A stretch of DNA of 41,510 bases from Liquorilactobacillus vini DSM 20605 (GCF_000255495.1 NZ_AHYZ01000044.1:1-41510); one strand, 5' to 3'. Positions 16,441-27,902 are shown, counted from the first letter of the stretch. Notes: a model not told the origin generated them from the sequence alone. Made by a program: numbers and translations.

Positions 16441-17028
16441 ATGAAATTAACCTTGGAAAAGTATCTAAGCTGGATCAATGAGTTCTCACAAAAAGTTATT
16501 GACAAAAAAGATTATCTAAGTGATCTAGACTCAAAAATTGGCGATGGCGATCACGGGAATAACTTAGCCCGCGGAGTAACTGCTGTTCAACAAATGCTAA
16601 CCGCTAAACAGCCCCAAGATTTAACAGCTGCTTTAAAATTAACGGCAATGGCCTTGATTAGTAAAGTCGGTGGTGCTGCCGGTCCATTATATGGCACGGC
16701 TTTTTTGGAAATGGCTAAAACAAGCAGTCAGACGACTGAGCTAGCCGAATTATTGACAGCAGCTACAGCAGGGCTACAGAAAAGAGGTCAAGCTAAGGCT
16801 GGCGATAAAACGATGGTTGATGTTTGGCTGCCAGTAACTGCCGCCCTCAAAAATGCTGACTTGACTTCAACAGTAATTGAAAAGGCCGTTGCCAGTACTA
16901 AACCTTTAGTAGCTAAAAGAGGGCGCGCTTCTTATCTGGGTGAACGTTCAATTGGACATCTTGATCCAGGAGCCGTTTCAAGTGGTTATTTGTTTGAAGC
17001 ATTATTGGTTGCGGAGGATGAAAAATGA
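16441..17028 (+). CDS. dhaL: Dihydroxyacetone kinase, ADP-binding subunit
   Basis: 195 aa, standard length. DhaL carries a tightly held ADP that is rephosphorylated by DhaM and donates phosphate to the substrate on DhaK. SKIGDGDHGNNLARG (about residues 31-45) is the nucleotide/magnesium site with the conserved aspartates; GGAAGPLYGTAFL and GDKTMVDVWLP are also conserved, and the C terminus keeps GRASYLGERSIGHLDPGAVS. AAGGAG precedes the ATG, 48 bases after dhaK. Overlaps dhaM by four bases. Confidence 0.96.
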   Translation: MKLTLEKYLSWINEFSQKVIDKKDYLSDLDSKIGDGDHGNNLARGVTAVQQMLTAKQPQDLTAALKLTAMALISKVGGAAGPLYGTAFLEMAKTSSQTTELAELLTAATAGLQKRGQAKAGDKTMVDVWLPVTAALKNADLTSTVIEKAVASTKPLVAKRGRASYLGERSIGHLDPGAVSSGYLFEALLVAEDEK

Positions 17029-17402
17029 AATATGGAATCTTAATTGTTTCACACGTTCCAGAAATTGCGGCTGGTGTCCCACGACTTATACAGCAAGTTG
17101 CCAAAGATGTGGCTATTACTAGTGCTGGAGGAACCGATGAAAACGAAATTGGGACCAGCTTAGAGAAAATTCAACAGGCAGTTGAACAAAATGCTGGGAG
17201 TGAAATTTTGGCGTTTTATGATTTAGGCAGTGCGCGGATGAATTTAGAAATGGCAGCTGAATTAGCAACCAAGAAACTTCGAATTTATGATGTTGCTTTA
17301 ATTGAGGGGGCCTATGTGGCAGCCTCATTATTGCAAGCCCAAGTAGGTTTACCAGCTATTGAAAAACAGCTAGCACCTTTAAAAATCAAAAACCAGGAAT
17401 AA
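17025..17402 (+). CDS. dhaM: Dihydroxyacetone kinase phosphotransfer subunit (EIIA-mannose type)
   Basis: 125 aa, a single EIIA-Man-like domain as usual in Firmicutes (no HPr or EI extensions as in E. coli). It accepts phosphate from HPr on the histidine of LIVSHVPEIAAGV (H10) and passes it to ADP on DhaL. SAGGTDENEIGTS and AFYDLGSARMNLEMA are the other conserved blocks. An ATGA overlap with dhaL indicates coupled translation. Together the three genes link dihydroxyacetone use to PEP through the PTS. Confidence 0.95.
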   Translation: MKYGILIVSHVPEIAAGVPRLIQQVAKDVAITSAGGTDENEIGTSLEKIQQAVEQNAGSEILAFYDLGSARMNLEMAAELATKKLRIYDVALIEGAYVAASLLQAQVGLPAIEKQLAPLKIKNQE

Positions 17403-17419
17403 AAGAAAACAGCTCTTGA

Positions 17420-17452
17420 GACAACAGGTTGATTAATGCCTGTTGTTTTCTT
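17420..17452 (+). terminator. Intrinsic terminator of dhaKLM
   Basis: ACAACAGG (17421-17428) with CCTGTTGT (17439-17446), 10-nt loop, then TTTTCTTG. Confidence 0.88.
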
Positions 17453-17505
17453 GTCCTTGACAGTTGTCAGCCATTAACGCTAAATTATAGGTAGAGGTAG
17501 AAAAA

Positions 17506-18174
17506 ATGAATAAGAAGAATCTGCTTTATTTTTTGGCGGCAGTTTTGTTAATAATTGGTTTGGTATTAGTTTTTAATCAACAGCTGACTTCGATGATGGT
17601 CAGCCAAATGACTAGTCAAGCTTTAAAAAAACCAATTAGGAAAACTCAGCCCTCAAAAGGGAAATTTAATTTTAAAAAAATTAAGTCTGCTAGTCCGCTT
17701 GCAGTTGCCAAGACGAAATTCTCACAAAGTTCAGCTAGTTCGATTGGCCGGATTGCTATTCCAGCTGTTAAGTTAAAATTGCCGATTTTTTATGGAATTA
17801 CCAATGACAATCTCTTGCGGGGAGCAGGAACTTTAAAAGCTGATCAAAAAATGGGCCAGGGAAATTATGCTTTAGCCGGACATCATATGAACGATCCTAA
17901 TATCTTATTTTCACCGTTAGCTAAGGCCAAAGTGGGTGAACTGGTTTATTTAACCGATGGGCAGAAGGTCTATCAATATCGCTTGACTCTTAGAAAAACA
18001 ATTAGCAAATATCAGATTAACGTTATCAATGACGTTCCTGGGCAAAAACTGCTGACCTTGATCACTTGTGATCCAATTAAGGGAGTTGCCCATACACCTT
18101 TACGAATTTTTCTGCAAGGAAAACTGATAGCCACTCAAAACGCGACTGCCGCAAACCTGAAAGTTTTTGAATAG
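17506..18174 (+). CDS. srtA: Class A sortase
   Basis: 222 aa, membrane-anchored transpeptidase that attaches LPXTG proteins to the cell wall. An N-terminal hydrophobic span (about residues 6-24) is the signal anchor, then a basic linker, then the sortase barrel from about residue 78. The catalytic triad is visible: His in YALAGHHM (H126), Cys in LLTLITCDP (C188) and Arg in HTPLRIFLQG (R200). Length is typical. No LPXTG substrate gene is adjacent, which fits a housekeeping sortase. GTAGAGG lies before the ATG. Confidence 0.93.
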   Translation: MNKKNLLYFLAAVLLIIGLVLVFNQQLTSMMVSQMTSQALKKPIRKTQPSKGKFNFKKIKSASPLAVAKTKFSQSSASSIGRIAIPAVKLKLPIFYGITNDNLLRGAGTLKADQKMGQGNYALAGHHMNDPNILFSPLAKAKVGELVYLTDGQKVYQYRLTLRKTISKYQINVINDVPGQKLLTLITCDPIKGVAHTPLRIFLQGKLIATQNATAANLKVFE

Positions 18175-18189
18175 TTAGTGAATTGATAG

Positions 18190-19017
18190 TTGGTGAAAGC
18201 TGGTTTTTTCGTGGAAACTGAAATTTATGTTGTAAGTCATAAAAGAATTCTACTGCCTAATAATGATTTGTATTATCCAATTCAAGTTGGACCAAAAAAT
18301 GAACGATTTCCTGGTTTTTTGCAAGATGATCAAGGCCAAAATATTGCCAATAAAAATCTGCACTATTGTGAATTGACTGCGCAGTATTGGGCTTGGAAAA
18401 ATCGGCAAGCCCAAATTCAGGGAATCGTTCATTATCGACGATTTTTTGCCAATCATTTTGGTAAAAATAAAGTAATCAAAAATCAATCTTTTGACCAGAT
18501 CATTACTAATCATTTCATCAATCAATTATTAACAAACCATCAAATGATTTTGCCACCAACTAGTCATTTCTTTGAACGCAATCTTTGGGCACATTATCGT
18601 TTCCAACATCAGCTTGTCGGTTTAAGTACCACTAAAAGGATTATTCAACAGGAATTCCCAACCTATTGGCCAGCCTTTGAGCAAGTCATGTTTCATCAGC
18701 GGCAAGCGCATATGTACAATATGCTGATTACTTATCATAAAATTTTTAATAACTATAGTCGATGGCTTTTTTCAGTATTAGAAAAAGTTGAAAAACAAGT
18801 TGATATTAGTAATTTTTCAGCTTATGAACAGCGAATCTTTGGATTTTTAAGTGAATTTTTATTAAATGTTTGGATCAAACGGAATCAAATTGATTTTGTT
18901 GAAGTACCACTAATTTTAACCGAACCGCGCAATTATCTAACCGAGGCTTGTCAATTTGTTGCCAGAAAATGCAAACTTTCTAGTAATAATATAAAGCAAA
19001 GATTCGTGCATTTTTGA
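18190..19017 (+). CDS. DUF4422 family protein, putative glycosyltransferase
   Basis: About 275 aa. EIYVVSHKR near the N terminus, YPIQVGPKN and the block YCELTAQYWAWKN... GIVHYRRFF are the hallmarks of DUF4422, found in capsule and exopolysaccharide gene sets and thought to transfer sugars. No membrane span. Which start is used is unclear: TTG 18190 and GTG 18193 both lack a good ribosome site, and homologs would start near residue 9, so the first few residues are uncertain. It follows srtA by 15 bases and is probably co-transcribed with it; no other polysaccharide gene is adjacent. Confidence 0.82.
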   Translation: MVKAGFFVETEIYVVSHKRILLPNNDLYYPIQVGPKNERFPGFLQDDQGQNIANKNLHYCELTAQYWAWKNRQAQIQGIVHYRRFFANHFGKNKVIKNQSFDQIITNHFINQLLTNHQMILPPTSHFFERNLWAHYRFQHQLVGLSTTKRIIQQEFPTYWPAFEQVMFHQRQAHMYNMLITYHKIFNNYSRWLFSVLEKVEKQVDISNFSAYEQRIFGFLSEFLLNVWIKRNQIDFVEVPLILTEPRNYLTEACQFVARKCKLSSNNIKQRFVHF

Positions 19018-19074
19018 AAGTTTCAAAAAAAGCCTTGCAAAAGTTCTATGTTCGTTATAGTATATAGTTATTGA

Positions 19075-19108
19075 AGGATTGTTACCGCTATCATTAGTGG
19101 GCAAGACC
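19075..19108 (+). promoter_or_regulatory. RAT antiterminator hairpin upstream of licT
   Basis: The stretch begins AGGATTGTTACCGC and ends GGGCAAGACC, the ribonucleic antiterminator pattern bound by BglG/LicT proteins. Its 3' side overlaps the 5' stem of the terminator at 19103-19168, so binding of LicT prevents termination and the operon becomes autoinducible. Confidence 0.88.
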
Positions 19109-19168
19109 TGGACAAGATTGAAATAACAGTCGAATGATTGGTATTTTGGTGTTGTGCAGGTCTTTTTA
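19103..19168 (+). terminator. Conditional terminator (RAT-coupled) upstream of licT
   Basis: AAGACCTG (19103-19110) pairs with CAGGTCTT (19157-19164), followed by T residues; mutually exclusive with the RAT. Confidence 0.85.
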
Positions 19169-19200
19169 TTTGAATTTGTTGTGGACTGGGGAAGTGATCA

Positions 19201-20052
19201 ATGAAAATCATTAAAGTGTTTAATAACAATGTTTTGTTAGCCGAGAAAAATGGTCATCAATTAATTTTAGTTGGTAAGGGAATCGGTTTTCAGCAAAAAT
19301 CTGGTATGCCAGTTGATCGTCAAAAAATTGAACAGGTTTTTGCCCCGACTGAAAATAAGTGGTTCAATCTTTTTAATGATTTGTTGAATGACGTGTCGCC
19401 TGAATATCTTGAATTAGCTGCGCAAATTATTCAGTTAGCTGAAAAAAAATTACATGTCAAATTTAATGAGTATCTGCTGATTTCTTTAATGGATCATTTA
19501 CATTTTGCAATTGTTCGCTGCCGCCAAGGAATTGAGATTCATAATGAGATTTTGTGGGAAATAAAGCATTATTATCCGGCGGAATTTCAGTTGGGGCAAG
19601 CATCACTGAACTTGGTTAAGCAACGTTTTAGAGTGCAACTTCCTGAAGATGAAGCTGGATTTATTGCATTAAAATTTGTTGAAAGTAATTTAGACCATCC
19701 TAAGGATTATGATGATACGTTAAAGCTAACCAAAATTATTGCTGATATTATTCAAATCGTTCAATTTCAGTTGCAAGTTATTTTAGATCCTGATTCGATC
19801 AGTTACCGGCGCTTTTTAGTCCATTTACGCTTTTTAGCTGAACGGATTACTGATTCAAGCAAGTACGTAGAACAAAAAGATGATGATAAGTTTCTTTTTG
19901 ATCATATCAAGCAAAAGTATCCAACTGCTTATGCTGGTACGCAGAAGGTCGTGGCTTTTGTGTCAACTTCATTGCACCGTCAGTTATCACTAAACGAGCA
20001 AATTTATTTAACGATCCATATTCAAAGAATTTTAAATGATCTGACGAAATAA
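19201..20052 (+). CDS. licT: LicT/BglG family transcription antiterminator
   Basis: 283 aa. The N-terminal RNA-binding domain (about residues 1-55, MKIIKVFNNNVLLAEKNG... VGKGIGF) binds RAT hairpins; two PTS regulation domains follow (about 65-170 and 175-283). Conserved PRD histidines are seen at H99 (DHLHFAI), H208 (FLVHLRF) and H273 (LTIHIQRI). The fourth, normally the His of FIALHxV in PRD1, is a lysine here (K158, FIALKFV). In B. subtilis LicT the PRD1 histidines receive the inhibitory phosphate from the permease and PRD2 the activating one from HPr, so the sugar-responsive part may be altered. Lies between two RAT elements, upstream of bglP-bglA. Confidence 0.93.
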   Translation: MKIIKVFNNNVLLAEKNGHQLILVGKGIGFQQKSGMPVDRQKIEQVFAPTENKWFNLFNDLLNDVSPEYLELAAQIIQLAEKKLHVKFNEYLLISLMDHLHFAIVRCRQGIEIHNEILWEIKHYYPAEFQLGQASLNLVKQRFRVQLPEDEAGFIALKFVESNLDHPKDYDDTLKLTKIIADIIQIVQFQLQVILDPDSISYRRFLVHLRFLAERITDSSKYVEQKDDDKFLFDHIKQKYPTAYAGTQKVVAFVSTSLHRQLSLNEQIYLTIHIQRILNDLTK

Positions 20053-20061
20053 TTATTTTGA

Positions 20062-20148
20062 GGTTGTAACTATTAAATTAGGCAAAACTCAGTAAAAGCA
20101 TGAATTCTCTTTAGAATTTGAATTGACTTTTGACTGAGTTTTTATTTT
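20062..20148 (+). promoter_or_regulatory. Second RAT and its terminator, between licT and bglP
   Basis: RAT at 20062-20088 (GGTTGTAACTATTAAATTAG then GCAAAAC). The overlapping terminator pairs AAAACTCAGT (20084-20093) with ACTGAGTTTT (20133-20142), followed by TTATTTT. The arrangement gives LicT a second checkpoint before bglP, as in the bgl/lic operons of Firmicutes. Confidence 0.88.
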
Positions 20149-20173
20149 ACAAAAAATTATGAGGTGAGGAAAA

Positions 20174-23529
<3,356 letters not shown>

Positions 23530-23538
23530 AAAGTAATT

Positions 23539-23582
23539 AAATCGGGGAAATGGCACGTTTAGAGTGTTATTTCCCCGATTTT
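23539..23582. terminator. Terminator between bglA and the convergent stress-protein gene
   Basis: Perfect 13-bp stem AAATCGGGGAAAT (23539-23551) with ATTTCCCCGATTT (23569-23581), T-rich on both strands, so probably bidirectional. Confidence 0.88.
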
Positions 23583-23601
23583 GTTGATAAAAAATCAAAA
23601 T

Positions 23602-24027
23602 TTATTTGACAACTAGAACATCACAAGCGGAATTTCTAACTACATAACTCGTATGCGATCCAACAACTACTTTTTCAATACTATTCATGCCAGTTTGTCC
23701 AATGACAATCAAATCAATTTGATGTTCTTTCGGATAGGTATCTGATAATACTTCTTTAACATTGCCAATCAAAACCTCAGCTTTGACTTCAACACCTTTT
23801 TCTTTGGCTGCATCTTGGTATGGCTTGATCTTTTCTTTGGCCTGATCAGCAACATCTTGATAAAATTCGGCACCAACGCCAAATGAAACATCCATACTGC
23901 GATCACGATTGACAACCCACAAAAGACTTACTTTAGCACTTAAGACTTTAGCTAAATTGCAACCAACTTCAAATGCCTGTTTGGCTTGTTTTGAACCATC
24001 AATTCCAATTAAAATATTCTTATACAT
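23602..24027 (-). CDS. Universal stress protein, UspA family
   Basis: 141 aa. MYKNILIGIDGSKQAKQAFEVG at the N terminus and the C-terminal nucleotide-binding motif VIGQTGMNSIEKVVVGSHTSYVVRNSACDVLVVK (G-x2-G-x9-G-S pattern) show an ATP-binding type Usp. GAAAGGAG lies before the ATG at 24027, so the in-frame ATG six codons upstream is not the start. TGTTATAAT on the minus strand around 24072-24080 is a likely extended -10. Monocistronic; role in general stress tolerance by family. Confidence 0.93.
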   Translation of the reverse strand: MYKNILIGIDGSKQAKQAFEVGCNLAKVLSAKVSLLWVVNRDRSMDVSFGVGAEFYQDVADQAKEKIKPYQDAAKEKGVEVKAEVLIGNVKEVLSDTYPKEHQIDLIVIGQTGMNSIEKVVVGSHTSYVVRNSACDVLVVK

Positions 24028-24158
24028 AACCAAGACTCCTTTCAATGTGAACAGTCATTTATTACAATTTAATTATAACATAAATGTTGACATTCCAGCG
24101 ATCACTCTTCTTTGTTATTTTTAAAAATTTTCATTGATAACTTTTGATAACAACCTGC

Positions 24159-24186
24159 TTGACAAATCTAATTTTAAAGTTTTAAT
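24159..24186 (+). promoter_or_regulatory. Promoter of mgsA
   Basis: TTGACA (24159-24164), 16-bp spacer, TTTAAT (24181-24186), 34 bases before the start codon. Confidence 0.65.
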
Positions 24187-24219
24187 TTAAGGTTAAGATC
24201 AGAAAGGGAAGGGTTTAAA

Positions 24220-24630
24220 ATGAAAATTGCTCTAATTGCTCATGACCGCAAGAAAAAAACCATGATTTTATTGGCAACTGCTTATAAGCAAATTCTAGCT
24301 CAAAATGAACTATTTGCTACCGGGACAACTGGCAAAAAAGTTATGGCAGCAACTGGTTTGTCAATTCATTGTTTTAATTCTGGACCTTACGGTGGGGATC
24401 AGCAGATTGGTGCTTTAGTTTCAGAAGATCAAATGGATTTGATTATTTTTTTGCGTGATCCATTGGAAGCGCAACCGCATGAACCAGATATCAATGCTTT
24501 GATTAGATTAGCTGATGTTCATGAAATACCAATTGCTACTAACATCAGCACAGCAGAGGTGTTACTGCGTGGCTTGCAAGCCGGGATGTTTGACTATCGC
24601 CGTTGGAGTCATAAAAATCCAACAATTTAA
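24220..24630 (+). CDS. mgsA: Methylglyoxal synthase
   Basis: 136 aa, the family's usual size. It converts dihydroxyacetone phosphate to methylglyoxal plus phosphate, a bypass used when sugar phosphates accumulate. Motifs in order: [17 protein letters not shown] (phosphate loop), [14 protein letters not shown] with the catalytic aspartate region, [17 protein letters not shown], and [12 protein letters not shown]. In most members the fourth block reads DPLxxQPHDPD; here the second acidic residue is Glu. It shares its substrate class with the dhaKLM product, a possible functional link within the window. Preceded by AAGGGAAGGG; monocistronic. Confidence 0.95.
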   Translation: MKIALIAHDRKKKTMILLATAYKQILAQNELFATGTTGKKVMAATGLSIHCFNSGPYGGDQQIGALVSEDQMDLIIFLRDPLEAQPHEPDINALIRLADVHEIPIATNISTAEVLLRGLQAGMFDYRRWSHKNPTI

Positions 24631-24674
24631 CAGCATAAGCTTTGATCCTAAGTTCTTAAAATATTGGTTTCATC

Positions 24675-24724
24675 AACAGCAGTTGGGAAAAGTGAATCGA
24701 TTTTTCTAACTGCTGTTTGATTTT
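24675..24724 (+). terminator. Intrinsic terminator of mgsA
   Basis: AACAGCAGTT (24675-24684) with AACTGCTGTT (24708-24717), inner GAAAA/TTTTC pairs, followed by TGATTTTC. Confidence 0.8.
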
Positions 24725-24798
24725 CTTAATGAAAGCTTTTGAGTTTTGGAGAAATTAAGTGCTAAAATAGGTTTTGCAAAATGAAGGGTGGAGAAATG

Positions 24799-25740
24799 AT
24801 GTATTTATTAGCGATGGGATTATTGATTGGAATCGGGGCGCCACTGCAAACAGCAATTAATTCACAGTTGAGAAAAGCAGTTTCCTCCTCATTGGTTTCT
24901 TCAATGATTTCATTTTCAATTGGAACAATTTTTTTAACCTTGATTTTATTAATCTTACGGCAAGACTTATTGATTCCAGCAAATTTGATCAGAGTACAAC
25001 CATGGTGGATCTGGTTAGGTGGGTTTTTAGGAGTTATTTATTTAACTGGAAATATTATCTTATTTCCTTATTTAGGAAGCGTCCAAACGGTGATCATGCC
25101 AGTAGTTGGGCAACTGATTATGAGCATGTTGATTGACAATTTTGGCTGGTTTGAAGCTACTAAGCATCCACTGACTTTGATTCGATTAATTGGAGCACTT
25201 TTAGTTGCTATCGGAGTAATCATGGCGGTTGCCATTAAAAGCTGGCTGGATCAGCATAAAAATCAGCTTGATTCACCAGCTTTAAAATCGACTAAAAAAT
25301 TGCCTTGGCAGCTGTTAGGGATTGGTACGGGGATGCTAAGTGCTATGCAAACAGCCATTAATGGTCATCTAGGGGTTATTTTACATTCGGCGCCGAAAGC
25401 TGCCTTAATTTCATTTTTAATTGGAACAATGACACTTTGGCTGATTGTCTGGGTGAAAGAGCATCGTGTTCATTTAAATCAGCAAATCATAAGCAATTAT
25501 CCATGGTGGATTTGGCTAGGCGGAATTTTGGGAGCTTTGTTTGTTTTGGGTAATGCTTATTTAGCACCGGTTATTGGTACCGGGTTAACCGTTGTGGCTG
25601 TTTTAATTGGTATGATTTCTGGCAGTTTATTGGTTGATCAATTTGGCTGGCTGCGAGCTCCAAAAATTCCAGTTGTTCCAGTACAGCTATTAGGAATCAT
25701 CGTAATGCTTTTAGGTGTTGGATTGATTAAATTGTTTTAA
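24799..25740 (+). CDS. DMT-superfamily transporter, duplicated DUF606 (YdcZ) type
   Basis: 313 aa, ten hydrophobic segments in two homologous halves. Each half has PWWIWLGGxLGxxxxxGN and a GxxLTxIRL/GQLIMSxLIDxFGW-like block: W-W-I-W-L-G-G at about residues 72-78 and again at 235-241, and LxxxQFGW/NFGW in both. That internal duplication is the fused form of the usually split YdcZ pair. Substrates are unknown; family members are putative small-molecule exporters. GGTGGAG at 24787-24793 favours ATG 24799 over the tandem ATG 24796 and the ATG at 24781. Confidence 0.85.
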   Translation: MYLLAMGLLIGIGAPLQTAINSQLRKAVSSSLVSSMISFSIGTIFLTLILLILRQDLLIPANLIRVQPWWIWLGGFLGVIYLTGNIILFPYLGSVQTVIMPVVGQLIMSMLIDNFGWFEATKHPLTLIRLIGALLVAIGVIMAVAIKSWLDQHKNQLDSPALKSTKKLPWQLLGIGTGMLSAMQTAINGHLGVILHSAPKAALISFLIGTMTLWLIVWVKEHRVHLNQQIISNYPWWIWLGGILGALFVLGNAYLAPVIGTGLTVVAVLIGMISGSLLVDQFGWLRAPKIPVVPVQLLGIIVMLLGVGLIKLF

Positions 25741-25796
25741 AAAGTTAAACAAGGCAGCTTGAAAGTCTTCAATCTGCCCAGTAAGGTCGTGAGATC

Positions 25797-26426
25797 ATGC
25801 GAATTTTAAAAAAATATGGCTGTTTGATTTTGTTGTTTGTTTTTTTGCGTGAGATTAGTCTGCCATTTTTTATGAATTTTTTTAGTGACAATGGTAGCCA
25901 TGATGCAGTTCTTTTAAGTCAGTTAGGGCAAAATGGAATGCCAATGCAGATCGCTTTTAAACGGTGGGAAATAATTGATGGTAGCTTATTTATTTTTTCA
26001 GCTCCATATTTTTTTGAACGATTTAAAAATGAATTTAAATTTTCTGGTTGGTTATTTGGTAGCTTGATTGCAATTTACGGAATAGGCGATTGCCTGATGA
26101 CTGCTCTTTTCAATTACGGTTCTGATTATTTTGCTAACTGGCATAGTTTGCTTCATGCTTTGGGTTCTGGGATCGGGAGTGGAGCTTTGTTAGCAATCAA
26201 TCTTTGTTTATTAATTCTGGCTTGGCAAAAGGATCAAAACCTTTGGGCAAAATTACTAGGTATTTGTCTTTTAGGTGGCATCTTGGGCGGATTTTTATTA
26301 GAAACTGATTGGATTACCAATAAAACAGCGATCAGTGTATTACAATGTTTGTTTTTAGACATTCTTTATCTACCATCATTTTTGATCGCACTTCAAGATT
26401 CTAAGAACCTCTTTATTAAAAACTAG
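25797..26426 (+). CDS. Polytopic membrane protein, possibly DUF998
   Basis: 209 aa with about six spans. The central part IYGIGDCLMTALFNYGSDYFANWHSLLHALGSGIG contains the G-x-G/D... H-x-x-x-H-x-x-G pattern I associate with DUF998-type proteins. No enzymatic motif beyond that. The ATG follows a weak AAGG/GTGAG site. It starts 56 bases after the transporter and may be co-transcribed with it. Its stop shares a CTAG with that of the convergent transaminase gene. Function unknown; family call tentative. Confidence 0.6.
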   Translation: MRILKKYGCLILLFVFLREISLPFFMNFFSDNGSHDAVLLSQLGQNGMPMQIAFKRWEIIDGSLFIFSAPYFFERFKNEFKFSGWLFGSLIAIYGIGDCLMTALFNYGSDYFANWHSLLHALGSGIGSGALLAINLCLLILAWQKDQNLWAKLLGICLLGGILGGFLLETDWITNKTAISVLQCLFLDILYLPSFLIALQDSKNLFIKN

Positions 26427-27250
26427 ATCTGTTCAAGATACTTTTGTTGCAATAATTTAGTTAATTTGCCCGGTTGTCCATTTCCAACTAATTTTCCATC
26501 AATTGAAATGACTGGAATGATTTCTTCAATTGAGTTAGTCAAAAAGCATTCCTCAATTTGATTAAGGGCACTAACAGGAACGGCCATTTCTTTAACTGGC
26601 AGCTGGTCTTGATGAATGATTCGAAGCAGCTGCAGTTTAGTGATTCCCGGTAAAACTAGCGGTCCATCTTGATGGGTATACAAGCAGCCGTTGATCACAA
26701 ACCAAAGATTAGAGGCGGAGGCTTCAGTAAAATAACCATCCCTAACTAAAAGGGCATCGTCAAAACCGCGTTGGACTGCTTCATCAAGTGATAATAAATT
26801 CCCCAGCAAACTCAAAGATTTAATATCGCAGTGCAACCAGCGCTGGTCCTTGACTAAGCAAGCAGTTTTGCCTTGCTGCTGCAGTGTGACCGGTCGTGAA
26901 AATGGCGTAACGTTTGCTGTCAAAACTGGTTGTGGTTTGGCTGGAAAGAGATGATTTCGTGGAGCGATGCCGCGAGTGACTTGAAGATAAACATCTCCTT
27001 CGCTTAGCTTTTCAATTTCAACTAATTTCCTTAATCTTCGCAATAATTCCAAACGAGAGAAGGGCAGGTCGAGCCGAATCTTTTTGGCACAGCGTTCCAG
27101 GCGGTCAAAATGCTCGTTATACATGAAGAGCTTTCCGTTGTAAAGTCTGATTGCCTCGTACAATCCATCTCCAAATTGATACCCACGATCTTCAATGTCA
27201 ATTTTGACTGTTGAACGTTCAACGATCTGATTATTCCATAAAATGTGCAT
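26423..27250 (-). CDS. dat: D-amino acid aminotransferase (fold type IV PLP enzyme)
   Basis: 275 aa. Interconverts D-alanine and D-glutamate, supplying D-Glu for peptidoglycan. IDIEDRGYQFGDGLYEAIR (18-36) is the class IV start; APRNHLFP holds the R98/H100 carboxylate-trap pair; the PLP lysine is K144 in CDIKSLSLLGN; EASASNLWFV and TNSIEEIIPV are the cofactor phosphate and specificity loops. Branched-chain transaminases of the same fold lack the RNH trap, so D-specificity is favoured. The start is set by GAGGAGG, which forms the end of copy III of the recurrent leader. Monocistronic. Confidence 0.92.
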   Translation of the reverse strand: MHILWNNQIVERSTVKIDIEDRGYQFGDGLYEAIRLYNGKLFMYNEHFDRLERCAKKIRLDLPFSRLELLRRLRKLVEIEKLSEGDVYLQVTRGIAPRNHLFPAKPQPVLTANVTPFSRPVTLQQQGKTACLVKDQRWLHCDIKSLSLLGNLLSLDEAVQRGFDDALLVRDGYFTEASASNLWFVINGCLYTHQDGPLVLPGITKLQLLRIIHQDQLPVKEMAVPVSALNQIEECFLTNSIEEIIPVISIDGKLVGNGQPGKLTKLLQQKYLEQI

Positions 27251-27258
27251 GAACGTTA

Positions 27259-27291
27259 CCTCCTCGTATTATATGTTTATAAATTACAATT
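27259..27291 (-). repeat. Copy III of the recurrent leader element, before dat
   Basis: On the minus strand: AATTGTAATTTATAAACATA followed by TAATACGAGGAGG. From TTGTAA onward it agrees with copies I and II at all but a few positions, with the same 8-10 nt from GAGG to ATG. The match fades 5' of TTGTAA, where only AAGCTTT is shared with copy II. Confidence 0.6.
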
Positions 27292-27388
27292 AAAAAAAGC
27301 TTTGTCTTTAAAACATCGCATAACAATCCTAGCGGCAATTTTTAGTTAATTATAACATTTTGACCTTATTTAATCTTTTTGGTGACAA

Positions 27389-27417
27389 TTGTAATCCCGT
27401 TAAATAAATTGTATAAT
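27389..27417 (+). promoter_or_regulatory. Promoter of the SHOCT-domain gene
   Basis: TTGTAA (27389-27394), 17-bp spacer, TATAAT (27412-27417), about 30 bases before the start codon. Confidence 0.7.
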
Positions 27418-27445
27418 AAATTTGAAATATTTGCGGGAGGTGAGT

Positions 27446-27667
27446 TTGAGAATGATGTGGCGTTTTTGTTCCAATTATGGTTTTATGGGCGGCAATTTTT
27501 GGCTGCCAATCGTTGCTTTATTAGTACTGGTTGTCATTTTCAGCAGTTTAGTTTTTGCTTTGACTAGCAAGACTAGTTCAGCCAAAAAAATTCTTGATGA
27601 AAAGTATGCGAATGGTGAAATTGATTGGGAAACTTATCAAACACGTCGTCATAATCTGAGAAATTGA
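27446..27667 (+). CDS. Small membrane protein with C-terminal SHOCT domain
   Basis: 73 aa from TTG 27446, chosen because GGGAGGTGAG (27435-27444) stands directly before it; the ATGs at 27452/27455 are alternatives. One membrane span (about residues 16-40) is followed by AKKILDEKYANGEIDWETYQTRRHNL, a typical SHOCT motif (short C-terminal, oligomerisation-prone helix pair). Such proteins are widespread and their role is unknown. Own promoter; an AT-rich hairpin at 27678-27701 may end the transcript. Confidence 0.75.
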   Translation: MRMMWRFCSNYGFMGGNFWLPIVALLVLVVIFSSLVFALTSKTSSAKKILDEKYANGEIDWETYQTRRHNLRN

Positions 27668-27708
27668 AAGTTATTCCTAAGAAAAAACTTTTTTTATTAA
27701 GAAAATAC

Positions 27709-27737
27709 TTGACTTTTAATTAAAAAAATATTAAATT
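27709..27737 (+). promoter_or_regulatory. Promoter of the leu leader transcript
   Basis: TTGACT (27709-27714), 17-bp spacer, TAAATT (27732-27737). Transcription would begin near 27744, about 26 bases before the leader peptide start codon and 213 before leuA. Confidence 0.7.
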
Positions 27738-27769
27738 AAGAGCAACAACTAAGACGGGGGTCTTCGTAG

Positions 27770-27823
27770 ATGAAAAAGCAGTGGAAATTTAATCAAGTAA
27801 TTGAATTTGCCCTACTACTATGA
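27770..27823 (+). CDS. leu leader peptide (three tandem Leu codons)
   Basis: ATG 27770 to TGA 27821-27823 encodes MKKQWKFNQVIEFALLL. The last three sense codons are identical CTA leucine codons, immediately before the stop. GGGGG at 27756-27760 is the likely ribosome site, in the loop of a small AAGAC/GTCTT hairpin. Slow decoding of CTA when leucyl-tRNA is scarce would stall a ribosome over 27812-27820, the stretch that pairs with TAGTAG at 27863-27868. This is the design of enterobacterial leuL and of the lactococcal leu-ilv leader. Too short to be a functional protein. Confidence 0.85.
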   Translation: MKKQWKFNQVIEFALLL

Positions 27824-27902
27824 CTGAGGACTCTGACAGATATGTCGAGTCCTATTTGGCGTTAGTAGAATGGGGCTCGAAAGACAAAACGTCTCATTCT
27901 AC
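27812..27902 (+). promoter_or_regulatory. Attenuator: pause helix (1:2) and antiterminator (2:3)
   Basis: Segment 1 is the Leu-codon run (27812-27820). Segment 2, GTAGAATGGGGC (27865-27876), can pair with segment 1 through TAGTAG/CTACTA, or with segment 3, GTCTCATTCTAC (27891-27902), in a 12-bp antiterminator with two G-U pairs. A hairpin at 27828-27852 (GGACTC/GAGTCC with inner GACA/TGTC) brings 1 and 2 together. Stalled ribosome: 1 is covered, 2:3 forms, leuA is transcribed. Completed leader peptide: 1:2 forms and 3 is free for the terminator. Confidence 0.8.
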
